A DNA stretch of 38,458 bases from Collinsella aerofaciens. Its GTDB lineage: Bacteria > Actinomycetota > Coriobacteriia > Coriobacteriales > Coriobacteriaceae. The notes under the pieces were generated by a model. It saw only the letters and a program-made list of their open reading frames with translations, had not been told where the DNA came from and ran no database searches. This document shows positions 29,078 through 37,159 of this stretch, piece after piece; the stretch's first letter is position 1, and each line of letters opens with the position of its first letter. The position numbers and the translations under genes were made by a program. Location of the stretch: the NCBI GenBank assembly GCA_030841765.1, contig JAUUSS010000009.1, positions 1 through 38,458 on the forward strand, written 5' to 3'.

Positions 29078-29917
29078 TCAGCCCTTGACGGCACCTGCCA
29101 CCACGCCGTCGATGATGTACTTCTGGCAGAGGATGTACATGATGACGATGGGGATAACGACCATCATGATGCAGGCCATCATGGGGCCGAGCTCGACGTG
29201 GCCATAGCCGCCGCGGAAGTACTGGATCAAGATAGGAATGGTCTTGTACTTGGTGGAGTCGAGGGTGAGGTAGGGCAGCAGGTAGTCGTTCCAGACCCAC
29301 ATGGTCTCGAGAATGCCGACCGAAAGATAGGTGGGCTTCATGATGGGAAGGACGATTTTAAAGAACACCTGGACCGGGTTGCAGCCGTCGATCATGGCCG
29401 CCTCCTCGATCTCGAGCGGGATGTTCTTTACAAAGCCGGCGAACATAAAGACCGCCAGGCCTGCGCCAAAGCCAAGGTAGATAAAGCAGATGTTGAACGG
29501 CGTGTTGAAGCCGATGCGGTCCGCCAAATTGGACAGCGTGAACATGAGCATCTGGAACGGCACGACCATCGAGAACACGAACAGGTAATAGAAGAAGTTC
29601 GAGATCTTGTTGTTGACGCGCACCACGTACCAAGCGCACATGGAGCAGCACACCAAAATCAGCACGACCGACGTGACCGTGATAATGAGCGAGTACATAA
29701 ACGCCGAGGCAAAGCCCTGCTCGTTAAGGGCGTGCACGTAGTTTGCAAGGCCGTTGAACGTCTCGGGCGTGAGCAAATCGAATGCCGTGGTGGTGCTGAT
29801 TGCAGTTCCCTTTTTAAAGGAATTGAGCGCAATCATGAACACGGGGTAGATCCACGCGAGCGACAGGATCGTAAAGAAAATCGAGAGCGCGCGGTTGATA
29901 ACCTTATCGCGTTTCAT
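29078..29917 (-). CDS. Sugar ABC transporter permease (MalG-like)
   Basis: Inner-membrane permease of a CUT1 importer, 279 residues with six likely membrane segments and the ATPase-contact loop EEAAMIDGCNPVQVFFKIVLPIMKP. The large periplasmic-type loop after the first helix is typical of MalG-like partners. ATG 29917 overlaps the preceding stop by one base (TAATG), and AAGGAGGTG lies inside the end of the upstream permease gene, so translation is coupled. It forms a heterodimer with the product of 29917-30771. Confidence 0.94.
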   Translation of the reverse strand: MKRDKVINRALSIFFTILSLAWIYPVFMIALNSFKKGTAISTTTAFDLLTPETFNGLANYVHALNEQGFASAFMYSLIITVTSVVLILVCCSMCAWYVVRVNNKISNFFYYLFVFSMVVPFQMLMFTLSNLADRIGFNTPFNICFIYLGFGAGLAVFMFAGFVKNIPLEIEEAAMIDGCNPVQVFFKIVLPIMKPTYLSVGILETMWVWNDYLLPYLTLDSTKYKTIPILIQYFRGGYGHVELGPMMACIMMVVIPIVIMYILCQKYIIDGVVAGAVKG

Positions 29918-30771
29918 TACTGCTGCACCTCCTTGGACCTCGTGGCCTTAAGCTGAATCATGGAGATGGCTACGACCAGGATGCAGAAGATAACCGCCTT
30001 GGCCTGACCGATGCCCTGCCATGCGATGCCGGCACGCGAGTAGAACGTGTTGTAGATGTTCAGGGCGAGCATCTCGGTGGAGTGCGCGGGGGCGCCGCCG
30101 GTAAGGGCGAGGTTCTGGTCGAACAGCTTAAAGCCGTTGGTGATGGACAGAAACAGGCAGATGGTAATCGTCGGCATCAGATTGGGGATCTTAACCTTCC
30201 AGAACGTCTGCCATGCCGTGGCACCGTCAACCTTGGCGGCCTCGATGTAGTCGGACGGAATGGACTGCAGACCGGCGATGTAGATGATCATCATGTAGCC
30301 GACCTGCTGCCACAGGGTCAGGATGATAAGGCCCCAGAAGCCAGCAGCAGAGTTAAGGGCGATGAGCTGGGCGCCGATGTTGGAGAGCAGGCAGTTGATC
30401 AAGATCTGCCAGATGTAGCCCAGCACGATGCCGCCGATCAGGTTAGGCATAAAGAAGATCGTACGGAAGATGTTGGTGCCTTTGAGCGCCTTGCGGGTGA
30501 GCGCCTGCGCGATGGCGAGGGCGATCACGTTGATGAGCACCGTCGACAGGAAGGCAAACGCCACGGTAAAGAAGAACGACGTGGCAAACTGCGGATCGGA
30601 CAGCGCGCGCACGTAGTTCGCGATACCGACAAAGTGCGCGTTGTTAATGGTAATAAACTGGCAGAACGAGAGATAGAAGCCCTGGATAAAAGGGATCACG
30701 AACCCGATCATAAACGCCAGGCACGTGGGCAGCATAAAGAGCGGCCACCAGCGCTTGAGTGCTTTGCCCAT
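29917..30771 (-). CDS. Sugar ABC transporter permease (MalF-like)
   Basis: First permease of the CUT1 importer, 284 residues with six likely membrane helices; the EAA-type loop is YIEAAKVDGATAWQTFWKVKIPNLMP. It lacks the long periplasmic insertion of E. coli MalF and is of the compact type found in Firmicutes and Actinobacteria. ATG 30771 follows AAAGGACC. It comes after the binding protein gene and an intercistronic stem-loop, and is translationally coupled to the second permease. Substrate probably an oligosaccharide, inferred from family and neighbours. Confidence 0.94.
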   Translation of the reverse strand: MGKALKRWWPLFMLPTCLAFMIGFVIPFIQGFYLSFCQFITINNAHFVGIANYVRALSDPQFATSFFFTVAFAFLSTVLINVIALAIAQALTRKALKGTNIFRTIFFMPNLIGGIVLGYIWQILINCLLSNIGAQLIALNSAAGFWGLIILTLWQQVGYMMIIYIAGLQSIPSDYIEAAKVDGATAWQTFWKVKIPNLMPTITICLFLSITNGFKLFDQNLALTGGAPAHSTEMLALNIYNTFYSRAGIAWQGIGQAKAVIFCILVVAISMIQLKATRSKEVQQ

Positions 30772-30791
30772 AAAAGGGTCCTTTCAATATG

Positions 30792-30827
30792 CAGGGGGCG
30801 GGCAAACCAACGTCTGCCCGCCCCCTG
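30792..30827 (-). other. Perfect 13-bp stem-loop between binding protein and permease genes
   Basis: CAGGGGGCGGGCA at 30792-30804 pairs with TGCCCGCCCCCTG at 30815-30827, and has no U-tract downstream on the minus strand. As in malE-malF-type operons it likely stabilises or enriches the upstream binding-protein message. Confidence 0.6.
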
Positions 30828-30858
30828 TCGCTAATCAGATAGCTTGGGCAGCAACTGC

Positions 30859-32175
30859 TTACTCGGAAGCAGCCTTCTCGGTCTTCCAGCCATCGACGAA
30901 GGCGTTCTTGACGCCGTCCCACTTGGTGTTGTCGGCAGCATAAGCAATGAGAGCCTGCTTGAGGTTCTTCTTCCACTCCTCAGAGGGGATGTAGACGAAG
31001 TCCCAAGCAACGGTCTTCTTGCCGTCCTTGGCCATGGCAACGGCCTGCTGCGAGAAGACGTTGGTGGTTTCCTTGGCGCTCTTGAACGGGGCAGTCAGAC
31101 CCATCTTGTCAGCGATGATGCTGGTGGCGGTGTCAGAAGTGACGCACCAATACATGAAGTCCTCGGTGGCCTTCTGAGCATCCTCGGAAGCCTGGGAGCT
31201 CACGCACCAGTAGTTCTCGCCGCCGGAGCACAGGCCCTGGTTCTCCTCGCCGTCAACGCCGATGTAGATCGGCAGCATGCCGAGCTGGTCGTCGGTCATA
31301 CCGGCCTTGGTGAGGTCAGCGTATGCCCAAGAGCCGTTCTGATAGAAGACGGCCTTGCCGGTTGCGAACTCGTTGGTGGCGTCGTCGCCGGTCTTGGAAG
31401 CAAGCTGCGAAGGATCGCAGGTGGAGTCGGTGATGTACAGGTCGAAAATCTGCTTGAAGTTGTCGAGATACTCGCCCTTGATCTCGTCGTCCTCCTGGTT
31501 GTGCTCCTTCTCGAACTCGTAGTAGAGCGGGAGGTTGGCGAGGTGAGTGGTGTAGCGCCAGCTGGAGGAGTCATCCATGCCGGCAGAAGTGAAGGCACCC
31601 TCAACACCAAGCTCGTCCTTGCGGGCCTGGATGTCGTCAGCACAAGCCTTCAGCTTGTCGAAGGAGTTGATGTCCTCGGCCTTGTAGCCAGCCTTCTCGA
31701 GCAGCTGCTTGTTGTAGATGATGCCGTAGCTCTCCTGAACCCAGTCGATGCCCAGATCCTTACCGTCGGACTGCAGCGCCAGGGAGTCATCGATGAGCTC
31801 ACCGCGGAGCTTGGTGTCGGACAGGTCGGCGCAGTAGTCCTTCCAGTTCTTAAGGCCGGTGGGGCCGTTGACCTGGAACAGCGTCGGAGCGGAGCTCTTG
31901 GACATCTCGGACTTGAGCTTCTCCTCGTAGGTGTTGGAGGCGGCGGTCACGATCTTGACCTCGATGCCCTTCTCCTCCTTGTACGCCTTGGCGATCTCCT
32001 TCCACTCCTTGTCGACCTCAGGCTTGAATTGGAGGAAGTAGACCTCGGCAGCGTCACCAGAAGCAGAGGAGCCGGAGCCGGCGGAGCCACCGCAGCCCAC
32101 GAGACCCAGACCAAGAACCGCAGCCGCGGAACCAGCAAAGCCCAGGAACTGCCTTCTGCTCATTTCGTTCTTCAT
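30859..32175 (-). CDS. Family-1 sugar-binding lipoprotein of an ABC importer
   Basis: Extracellular solute-binding lipoprotein, 438 residues. It has a signal sequence with a Tat-like SRRQFLGFAGSAAAVLGLG and a lipobox LVGC (lipidated C28), then a Gly/Ser linker and a two-lobed SBP_bac_1 fold (VYFLQFKPEVDKEWKEIAKAYK at the start; FQVNGPTGLKNWKDY and FLYWCVTSDT-type strands later). Delivers an oligosaccharide, probably a maltodextrin judging by malQ, glgP and the PTS gene nearby, but the substrate is not readable from the sequence. ATG 32175 follows GGGTGG; an internal ATG at 32163 and an in-frame extension to 32193 are alternatives. First gene of the operon. Confidence 0.93.
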   Translation of the reverse strand: MKNEMSRRQFLGFAGSAAAVLGLGLVGCGGSAGSGSSASGDAAEVYFLQFKPEVDKEWKEIAKAYKEEKGIEVKIVTAASNTYEEKLKSEMSKSSAPTLFQVNGPTGLKNWKDYCADLSDTKLRGELIDDSLALQSDGKDLGIDWVQESYGIIYNKQLLEKAGYKAEDINSFDKLKACADDIQARKDELGVEGAFTSAGMDDSSSWRYTTHLANLPLYYEFEKEHNQEDDEIKGEYLDNFKQIFDLYITDSTCDPSQLASKTGDDATNEFATGKAVFYQNGSWAYADLTKAGMTDDQLGMLPIYIGVDGEENQGLCSGGENYWCVSSQASEDAQKATEDFMYWCVTSDTATSIIADKMGLTAPFKSAKETTNVFSQQAVAMAKDGKKTVAWDFVYIPSEEWKKNLKQALIAYAADNTKWDGVKNAFVDGWKTEKAASE

Positions 32176-32283
32176 TACAATCCACCCTTTCACACCGTGG
32201 CGGCACCCTTTGCCGCTGCCTTCGGAGATTGGCTCGGGGACTTTGCCCCTTTTGCTGATTTGTACAATACGCTATTTGACTAG

Positions 32284-32295
32284 TTGTTTGAACAA
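32284..32295 (-). promoter_or_regulatory. Candidate operator TTGTTTGAACAA upstream of the binding protein gene
   Basis: Twelve-base palindrome with one mismatch, 109 bases before the binding-protein start. It resembles the TTGTTTAAAC sites near the regulator, PTS and malQ genes. Confidence 0.45.
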
Positions 32296-32358
32296 GTATT
32301 ACAAGAGCGGTAGAAAAACTTCGGTGAACGGTAATTTCAACTTGATACTTGACAAGTT

Positions 32359-32370
32359 TTGTATAAACAA
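32359..32370 (-). promoter_or_regulatory. Candidate operator TTGTATAAACAA upstream of the binding protein gene
   Basis: Core GTATAAAC matches the GTNTANAC pattern of HutC-type GntR operators and is close to the TreR site TTGTATATACAA as I recall it. An ACTTGACAAGT palindrome lies just beside it at 32347-32357. It shares this 306-bp gap (32176-32481) with the site at 32284 and the regulator terminator; no gene seen in the gap. Confidence 0.5.
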
Positions 32371-32389
32371 TTATTTGTTATCAAATGCA

Positions 32390-32442
32390 GCGAAAACGCC
32401 CGGTCAAACCGATGCATCGTCGGTTTGACCGGGCGTTTTCGC
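32390..32442. terminator. Perfect 23-bp stem terminator of the GntR-type regulator gene
   Basis: Arms 32390-32412 and 32420-32442 are exact complements with a 7-base loop. GCGAAAAC at one end and GTTTTCGC at the other give a short T-run on either strand, so it can end the regulator transcript and insulate the ABC operon. Confidence 0.8.
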
Positions 32443-32481
32443 TTTGAGGGCATGAGTCTCGTCAGGCTGCGAGCTAGCCGG

Positions 32482-33201
32482 CTATCGCTTGGAGTTGACG
32501 CGGTAGTGGAAGATCTCGGGGTGTGTGCGAGCGTGCGTCACCTCAAATAAGATGCCATCCGAGGTGTACGACTGGCTCTCCATGACGGCAACGCAGTTGT
32601 ATTTGCCGAGGTCAAGATAGCTGCAGTCCTCATCATTGGCAAGCTCGACGCTCACTGTACGGCGACTCGCCATCACCTTGACGCCGCGTTTGTGCTCCAG
32701 ATAGTCGTAAATTGACTTTGCGGCGATCTCGGGCGTCAGGCCCTTGGCGATTGACTCCAAAAAGTAACCATGGTCTACTTGGCGCGCATTGCCGTTGAGG
32801 CTTCGGACACGCACCACGCGAATCAACTCCTCGCCCACCTTAAAGCCCAGGCGACGAGAGAGTTGCTCAGTGCAAATCAAATGTTCAAAAGACTTGACCT
32901 CGGTCGATGCGACGGCATTGTTGCGCTTTGCAAATTCGCCAAACGACTCGACTTCCTCGAGTGCGCCCAGCATGTCGGTTTCGCCCTTGAGCCAAATAAC
33001 GCGCACGCCCTTGCCGTGTATAGGCTGCACAAACATCTGGTCGGCCAGCATGCTCAAGGCGCGTCGAACGGTATTGCGCGTGCAGCCAAACTCCGCGGTC
33101 AGCTCGGCTTCGGTTGGCAGCATCTCCTGAAACGCATAAGTCCCGTTAATGATGCGCGAACGGATCTCGCGGTAGATTCCTTCGTAAATCGCTTTTGGCA
33201 T
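32482..33201 (-). CDS. GntR-family (HutC/UTRA type) transcriptional regulator
   Basis: Cytoplasmic regulator, 239 residues: an N-terminal GntR winged helix (AIYEGIYREIRSRIINGTY, LPTEAELTAEFGCTRNTVRRALSML, residues about 4-65) and a C-terminal UTRA effector domain (about 90-235, with GFKVGEELIRVVRVR and VEVTHARTHPEIFHY). It resembles TreR-type regulators that sense sugar phosphates. Divergent from the PTS-HAD gene; two GTTTAAAC palindromes lie in the shared 227-bp gap, so it probably regulates itself and the PTS gene, and by motif sharing also malQ and the ABC operon. ATG 33201 has AGAGGTGA upstream. A perfect terminator follows. Confidence 0.92.
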   Translation of the reverse strand: MPKAIYEGIYREIRSRIINGTYAFQEMLPTEAELTAEFGCTRNTVRRALSMLADQMFVQPIHGKGVRVIWLKGETDMLGALEEVESFGEFAKRNNAVASTEVKSFEHLICTEQLSRRLGFKVGEELIRVVRVRSLNGNARQVDHGYFLESIAKGLTPEIAAKSIYDYLEHKRGVKVMASRRTVSVELANDEDCSYLDLGKYNCVAVMESQSYTSDGILFEVTHARTHPEIFHYRVNSKR

Positions 33202-33255
33202 GACTTCACCTCTAATGAATATGTATGGTTAGGCACGATAGCATTTCTTAAAGTT

Positions 33256-33263
33256 GTTTAAAC
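33256..33263. promoter_or_regulatory. Candidate operator GTTTAAAC, regulator-proximal
   Basis: Perfect palindrome within GTTGTTTAAACCG, 55 bases before the regulator ATG; it would overlap or abut the regulator promoter and give autoregulation. Confidence 0.55.
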
Positions 33264-33362
33264 CGATTATCGGCAAAGCGACAGGATTTAACCGTTGACG
33301 GTTTCTGTCCCGCCCAAACCGGTTTCGATCAAAACTGCCGGTACGACAATCGTCTGGTCCTC

Positions 33363-33385
33363 TACAATGAATCCATTGTTTAAAC
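33363..33385 (+). promoter_or_regulatory. Candidate -10 (TACAAT) and operator GTTTAAAC of the PTS-HAD gene
   Basis: TACAAT at 33363-33368 is followed by the palindrome GTTTAAAC at 33378-33385, which would cover the transcription start region. No strong -35 was seen. Position fits a repressor site. Confidence 0.5.
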
Positions 33386-33428
33386 GTTTCACCACGCGCA
33401 ACGCGCCTCGATATTCGGGAGGCAGAAC

Positions 33429-35882
33429 ATGCTGCAAAAAATCCAACGCTTTGGCGGGGCAATGTTCGCGCCCGCCATGCTGTTTTCCATATCGGGCCTT
33501 ATGGTCGGCGTCTCCGCCCTCGCAACGTCTGCGGATATCGTCGGCGACCTCGCCGTATACGGAACCCCTTGGTACGTTTTTTGGACTATCATTCAGCGCG
33601 GCTCGTGGACGGTCTTTAAACGACTTCCGCTCCTTTTTGCCGTAGCGCTTCCCATCGGCCTTGCCCAAAAGCAACCGGCACGTTGTTGCCTCGAGGCGCT
33701 CGTGGCTTATTTTGCCTATTGCTTCTTTTTGAGCGAGATCATCAAGCTAAGCGGAGACAACCTTGGACTTAAGTACCCGTCGTCTTTGACCCCCGCTAGC
33801 GGCATTACCATCATCGACGGCATCAAGACGCTCGACACCGGCATTATCGGCCCGCTAGCGGTATCGGCAACCGTCGTCGCCATCCATGACCGCTTCTACG
33901 ATGCCAAGGTCCCCGATTGGCTCGGCACCTTCTCGGGTTCCTCGCTGGTCTACCTCATCAGCTTTTTTGCCGTGTTCGCCCTTGCCGCCATCTCGGCCGC
34001 CATCGTGCCCTTCGTATACGCAGCGACCGAAACGCTGCGCCACGCACTTGTGGGCGTCGGCCCCCTCGGCGTGGGTATCTTTGCGTTTTTGGAGCGAGCA
34101 CTCGAGCCCATGGGGCTGCACCACCTGCTCTACATGCCTATCTACTACGACAATTTAGTTATTAACGACGGCATCTACGCCACGTGGACCAACTTGCTTC
34201 CCATCCTCTCGCACAGCACGCGCCCCCTCAATGAGCTTGCGCCGTGGGCCGGTTTTACCGCCACCGGCTGGGTCAAGCTCTTTGGCCTTCCTGCCATCGC
34301 GGCTGCGTTCTACTCCACCGCAAAGCCCGAGCGCCGCGCTGCCCTCAAGGTCATCCTGGTTCCCGCCATTGTTGCCTCAGTGGTCTGCGGCGTCACCGAA
34401 CCGCTCGAGTTTCTCTTTATGTTCACCTATCCCGGACTCTTTTTGCTCTATGCCGTCCTATCTTCCTGCCTCGCCATGGCTATGAACTTCTTTGGCGTCG
34501 TCGGCATCTTCTCGGGCGGTTTTATGGAAATGGCTGCCTTCAACTTTATCCCGCTCATGCGGACGCATGCCGGCTCCTACCTTTTGGCACTCGGAATCGG
34601 ACTCATCTTTAGCGTCATCTTCTTTCTGAGCTTTCGAGGTCTTATCCTGACCTTTGACCTTAAAACCCCGGGACGCGAGGACCATATCGCCAGCAACGCG
34701 GCGCTCTCGCGCTTGACGGGAGACGACGTTGACGAAAAGCGCACATCCAAAACCGGCGCTTCCGACGACCAGGCCTCACAAGATCATCTGCTCGCCGAGC
34801 AGGTTGTGACGCTTCTGGGCGGCGTCTCCAACATTGTGGGCGCAACCAACTGCGCCACGCGGCTGCGCGTCGAAGTCGTGGACCCCTCCATCGTCGCGGA
34901 CAATGCGACCTTTGTCGCAGCGGGTGCCAAAGGCCTCATCATTACGGGCAAGACCGCCCAGGTGATCATCGGCATCTCCGTTCCCCGCGTTAAAGAGCAT
35001 TTTGACCAGATCATGGCCCTCGAGCCGGAATTTGTGCCCACCACCTCGGCCTCCCCTGCCGCCAGCGCAGCCCATAAGCGCGGCGATATTTGCTTCTTCG
35101 ATATCGACGGAACGCTCGCCTGGCAAGACCCCAGGCTCGCCCAAGACCTTCCCGAAGACGAGCGGGACCTCTCCCCCTATCCCAACGAGGCGGTTTCGCA
35201 GGCAATCCGCGAGTTTGTCGCCAACGGCAACATGGCCTTTATCTGCACGGGACGTACCCTGAGCTGCATCCACCCCAAACTTCTTGAGCTGCCCTGGACC
35301 GGCATCGTCTGTCTTGCGGGCGGTTACGCCGAGATCAACGGACACGCAATTCGCGATCTGTCGATGACACCCAGCATGCTGCAGCATCTTGCCCCCTATC
35401 TTGAGCAATCGGGCGAGGTCATCCGCTTTGAGGGCCTCAACGGCGTCGTGCGCATGAGTGCCGATGCGCCCGATGCTCCCGGATACGCGCGCACCCTGGG
35501 CGACGCAGTCACGCAGCTGCAACATTACAGTGTCTACAAGATCTTGATGTCTACATCACTCGCCAACCACATCGCTCAAGATAAGGCACTTGAGCCGCTA
35601 CTGTGCTTTAACGAGCTCGAACTCGAGGTAACCGAAATCTCGCCCCGCGAATGCACGAAGCGCGGGGGCATCCAGTCTGTACTCGACGCCCTCGATCCCC
35701 ACCACGGAACCGTATACGGCATTGGCGACGCCAGCAATGACGTCTCGCTGATGAACGCCGTCGATGTCGGTATCGCCATGGGCAATGCGCCGGACTATCT
35801 CAAGGATAAGGCCGATTACGTGACCGACACCGTCGATCACGACGGTGTCGTTGCGGCGCTCGAGCATTTTGGGCTGATTTAG
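33429..35882 (+). CDS. Maltose-type PTS EIIC-EIIB protein fused to a HAD sugar phosphatase
   Basis: 817-residue fusion. Residues 1-~415 are a glucose/maltose-family EIIC channel (MLQKIQRFGGAMFAPAMLF, GITIIDGIKTLDTGIIG, FLERALEPMGLHHLLYMPIYY, VVCGVTEPLEFLFMFTYPG) closely like the MalP/GlvC alpha-glucoside type. A charged linker leads to EIIB (~450-535) with phospho-cysteine C475 in TNCATRLRVEV and VIIGISVPRVKE. After a short Ala/Ser/Pro linker a complete Cof-type HAD domain (about 553-817) follows: FFDIDGTL (D558, D560), FICTGRT, GIGDASNDVSLMNAVDVGIAMGNA and the ending EHFGLI. No EIIA is present, so a separate EIIA is needed. ATG 33429 follows GGGAGG. Inference: incoming sugar phosphate, perhaps maltose-6'-phosphate, is dephosphorylated at the channel. 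Confidence 0.93.
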   Translation: MLQKIQRFGGAMFAPAMLFSISGLMVGVSALATSADIVGDLAVYGTPWYVFWTIIQRGSWTVFKRLPLLFAVALPIGLAQKQPARCCLEALVAYFAYCFFLSEIIKLSGDNLGLKYPSSLTPASGITIIDGIKTLDTGIIGPLAVSATVVAIHDRFYDAKVPDWLGTFSGSSLVYLISFFAVFALAAISAAIVPFVYAATETLRHALVGVGPLGVGIFAFLERALEPMGLHHLLYMPIYYDNLVINDGIYATWTNLLPILSHSTRPLNELAPWAGFTATGWVKLFGLPAIAAAFYSTAKPERRAALKVILVPAIVASVVCGVTEPLEFLFMFTYPGLFLLYAVLSSCLAMAMNFFGVVGIFSGGFMEMAAFNFIPLMRTHAGSYLLALGIGLIFSVIFFLSFRGLILTFDLKTPGREDHIASNAALSRLTGDDVDEKRTSKTGASDDQASQDHLLAEQVVTLLGGVSNIVGATNCATRLRVEVVDPSIVADNATFVAAGAKGLIITGKTAQVIIGISVPRVKEHFDQIMALEPEFVPTTSASPAASAAHKRGDICFFDIDGTLAWQDPRLAQDLPEDERDLSPYPNEAVSQAIREFVANGNMAFICTGRTLSCIHPKLLELPWTGIVCLAGGYAEINGHAIRDLSMTPSMLQHLAPYLEQSGEVIRFEGLNGVVRMSADAPDAPGYARTLGDAVTQLQHYSVYKILMSTSLANHIAQDKALEPLLCFNELELEVTEISPRECTKRGGIQSVLDALDPHHGTVYGIGDASNDVSLMNAVDVGIAMGNAPDYLKDKADYVTDTVDHDGVVAALEHFGLI

Positions 35883-35995
35883 GCGCGCTCCATCAAACGC
35901 ACGCCCGTTGTCCCAAATCGCCAAAACTGCCGCGCCAAACGCCCTAATGTGGCAATATGTTGTCTGCATATTGCATCAACGCAACCTCAGAAAGA

Positions 35996-37021
35996 ATGCG
36001 AGAACCCGTGTCCAGTCCGTTTACCAGCTTTTTAGCCCAGCACTTTGACCAGATTAACGACTATCTGGCCACGTTCTTTGACGGACAGGCGACCTCTGCC
36101 GATATCGAGCGCTACCTGTATGCGCCGCTCTCGGCTTTTACGGCCAACGCCGGCAAGCGCCACCGCCCGCTTATCTGTATGCTCGCCGCAACCGCAGTGG
36201 GCGGTAGCTTTGAGAGCGCCCGCAGCGCCGCGGCAGCCATCGAGCATTTCCAGTCGGGCGCGCTGATCCACGACGACATCGCCGACAACGGACAGCTTCG
36301 TCGAGGCAAGCCCTGCATGCACCTTACCGAGGGCACGGGCCTTGCCATCAATTGCGGCGACCTGGCGCTCACTATGGTCACCAAGACGGTTCTCGACGAC
36401 CCCACGCTGGAGTCCGACGTGAAGCTGCGCGTGCTCCACGAGCTTACCGAGATGATCGTCCGCACCATCGAGGGTCAAGCGCTCGACCTGGGTTGGGTCC
36501 GTGACGGGCGCTTTGATATCTCGGTTGATGACTACCTGGACATGGCGACGCACAAGACCGCGTTTTACAGCGGAGCCACGCCGCTTGCCGCCGGAGCCAT
36601 TATCGGCGGCGGCAGCGATGAGCAAATCGAAGCGCTGCGCGCCTTTGGCCTGCACACAGGCCTTGCCTTTCAGATTCAGGACGACCTGCTCAACCTTGTC
36701 GGCACTAAGGAAGCCGCCAACAAGGACTTCCGCACCGACATCACCGAGGGCAAGCGCACGCTTGTCGCCGTACACGCCCTCTCTGATGAGCGCCACCACG
36801 ACGAGGTCGAGGCGATTCTTTCCTCGGGCACCGATGATCCCGCGCAGCTCGCACGCGCCGTGGAGATCTTCCAGGAGACCGACTCCATCGATTACGCCCA
36901 CACTTACGCGCTCGACCTGACCGCTAAGGCCAAAGCGGCCATCGAGAACGTTGAGCTTGATCCGCACGCACGCGAGCTGTTCCTCTCCATGGCAGATTTC
37001 TTTGTGGAGCGTCTTAACTAA
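35996..37021 (+). CDS. Polyprenyl diphosphate synthase family protein
   Basis: Trans-isoprenyl diphosphate synthase, cytoplasmic, about 341 residues, building farnesyl/geranylgeranyl or longer chains from IPP. The first aspartate-rich motif is DDIAD (D93, D94, D97) and the second is IQDDLLN (D229, D230), with GKRHRP near the N-terminus, the LRRGKP arginine pair after the first motif, and THKTAFYS. Residues before the first motif are small (GALIHDD), which usually permits longer products, but the chain length cannot be deduced. The start is uncertain: ATG 35996 sits very near AGAAAG, GTG 36008 somewhat far from it. Located between the PTS-HAD gene and a peptidoglycan-binding-type gene; likely cell envelope or quinone precursor supply. 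Confidence 0.92.
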   Translation: MREPVSSPFTSFLAQHFDQINDYLATFFDGQATSADIERYLYAPLSAFTANAGKRHRPLICMLAATAVGGSFESARSAAAAIEHFQSGALIHDDIADNGQLRRGKPCMHLTEGTGLAINCGDLALTMVTKTVLDDPTLESDVKLRVLHELTEMIVRTIEGQALDLGWVRDGRFDISVDDYLDMATHKTAFYSGATPLAAGAIIGGGSDEQIEALRAFGLHTGLAFQIQDDLLNLVGTKEAANKDFRTDITEGKRTLVAVHALSDERHHDEVEAILSSGTDDPAQLARAVEIFQETDSIDYAHTYALDLTAKAKAAIENVELDPHARELFLSMADFFVERLN

Positions 37022-37064
37022 CGGGGGTTATAAAACCTGTCAGCAGCGTATTTAGGCACAACTT

Positions 37065-37072
37065 GCTACACT
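37065..37072 (+). promoter_or_regulatory. Candidate extended -10 promoter (TG-C-TACACT)
   Basis: TGCTACACT at 37064-37072 fits an extended -10 before the peptidoglycan-binding-type gene; a TGCAT-GTTT-ATGCA imperfect palindrome lies just downstream (37079-37093). Confidence 0.4.
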
Positions 37073-37159
37073 GTTGAGTGCATGTTTATGCATCCCTTTG
37101 CGTTGTCTATCCGACAGACGCTCAAATAGTACGAATGGTACGCCGAAAGGGGTTCGTTC

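Noticed and set aside
35883..35995. Terminator after the PTS-HAD gene
   Set aside because: The gap has only imperfect short pairings and no T-tract, so no terminator is claimed.
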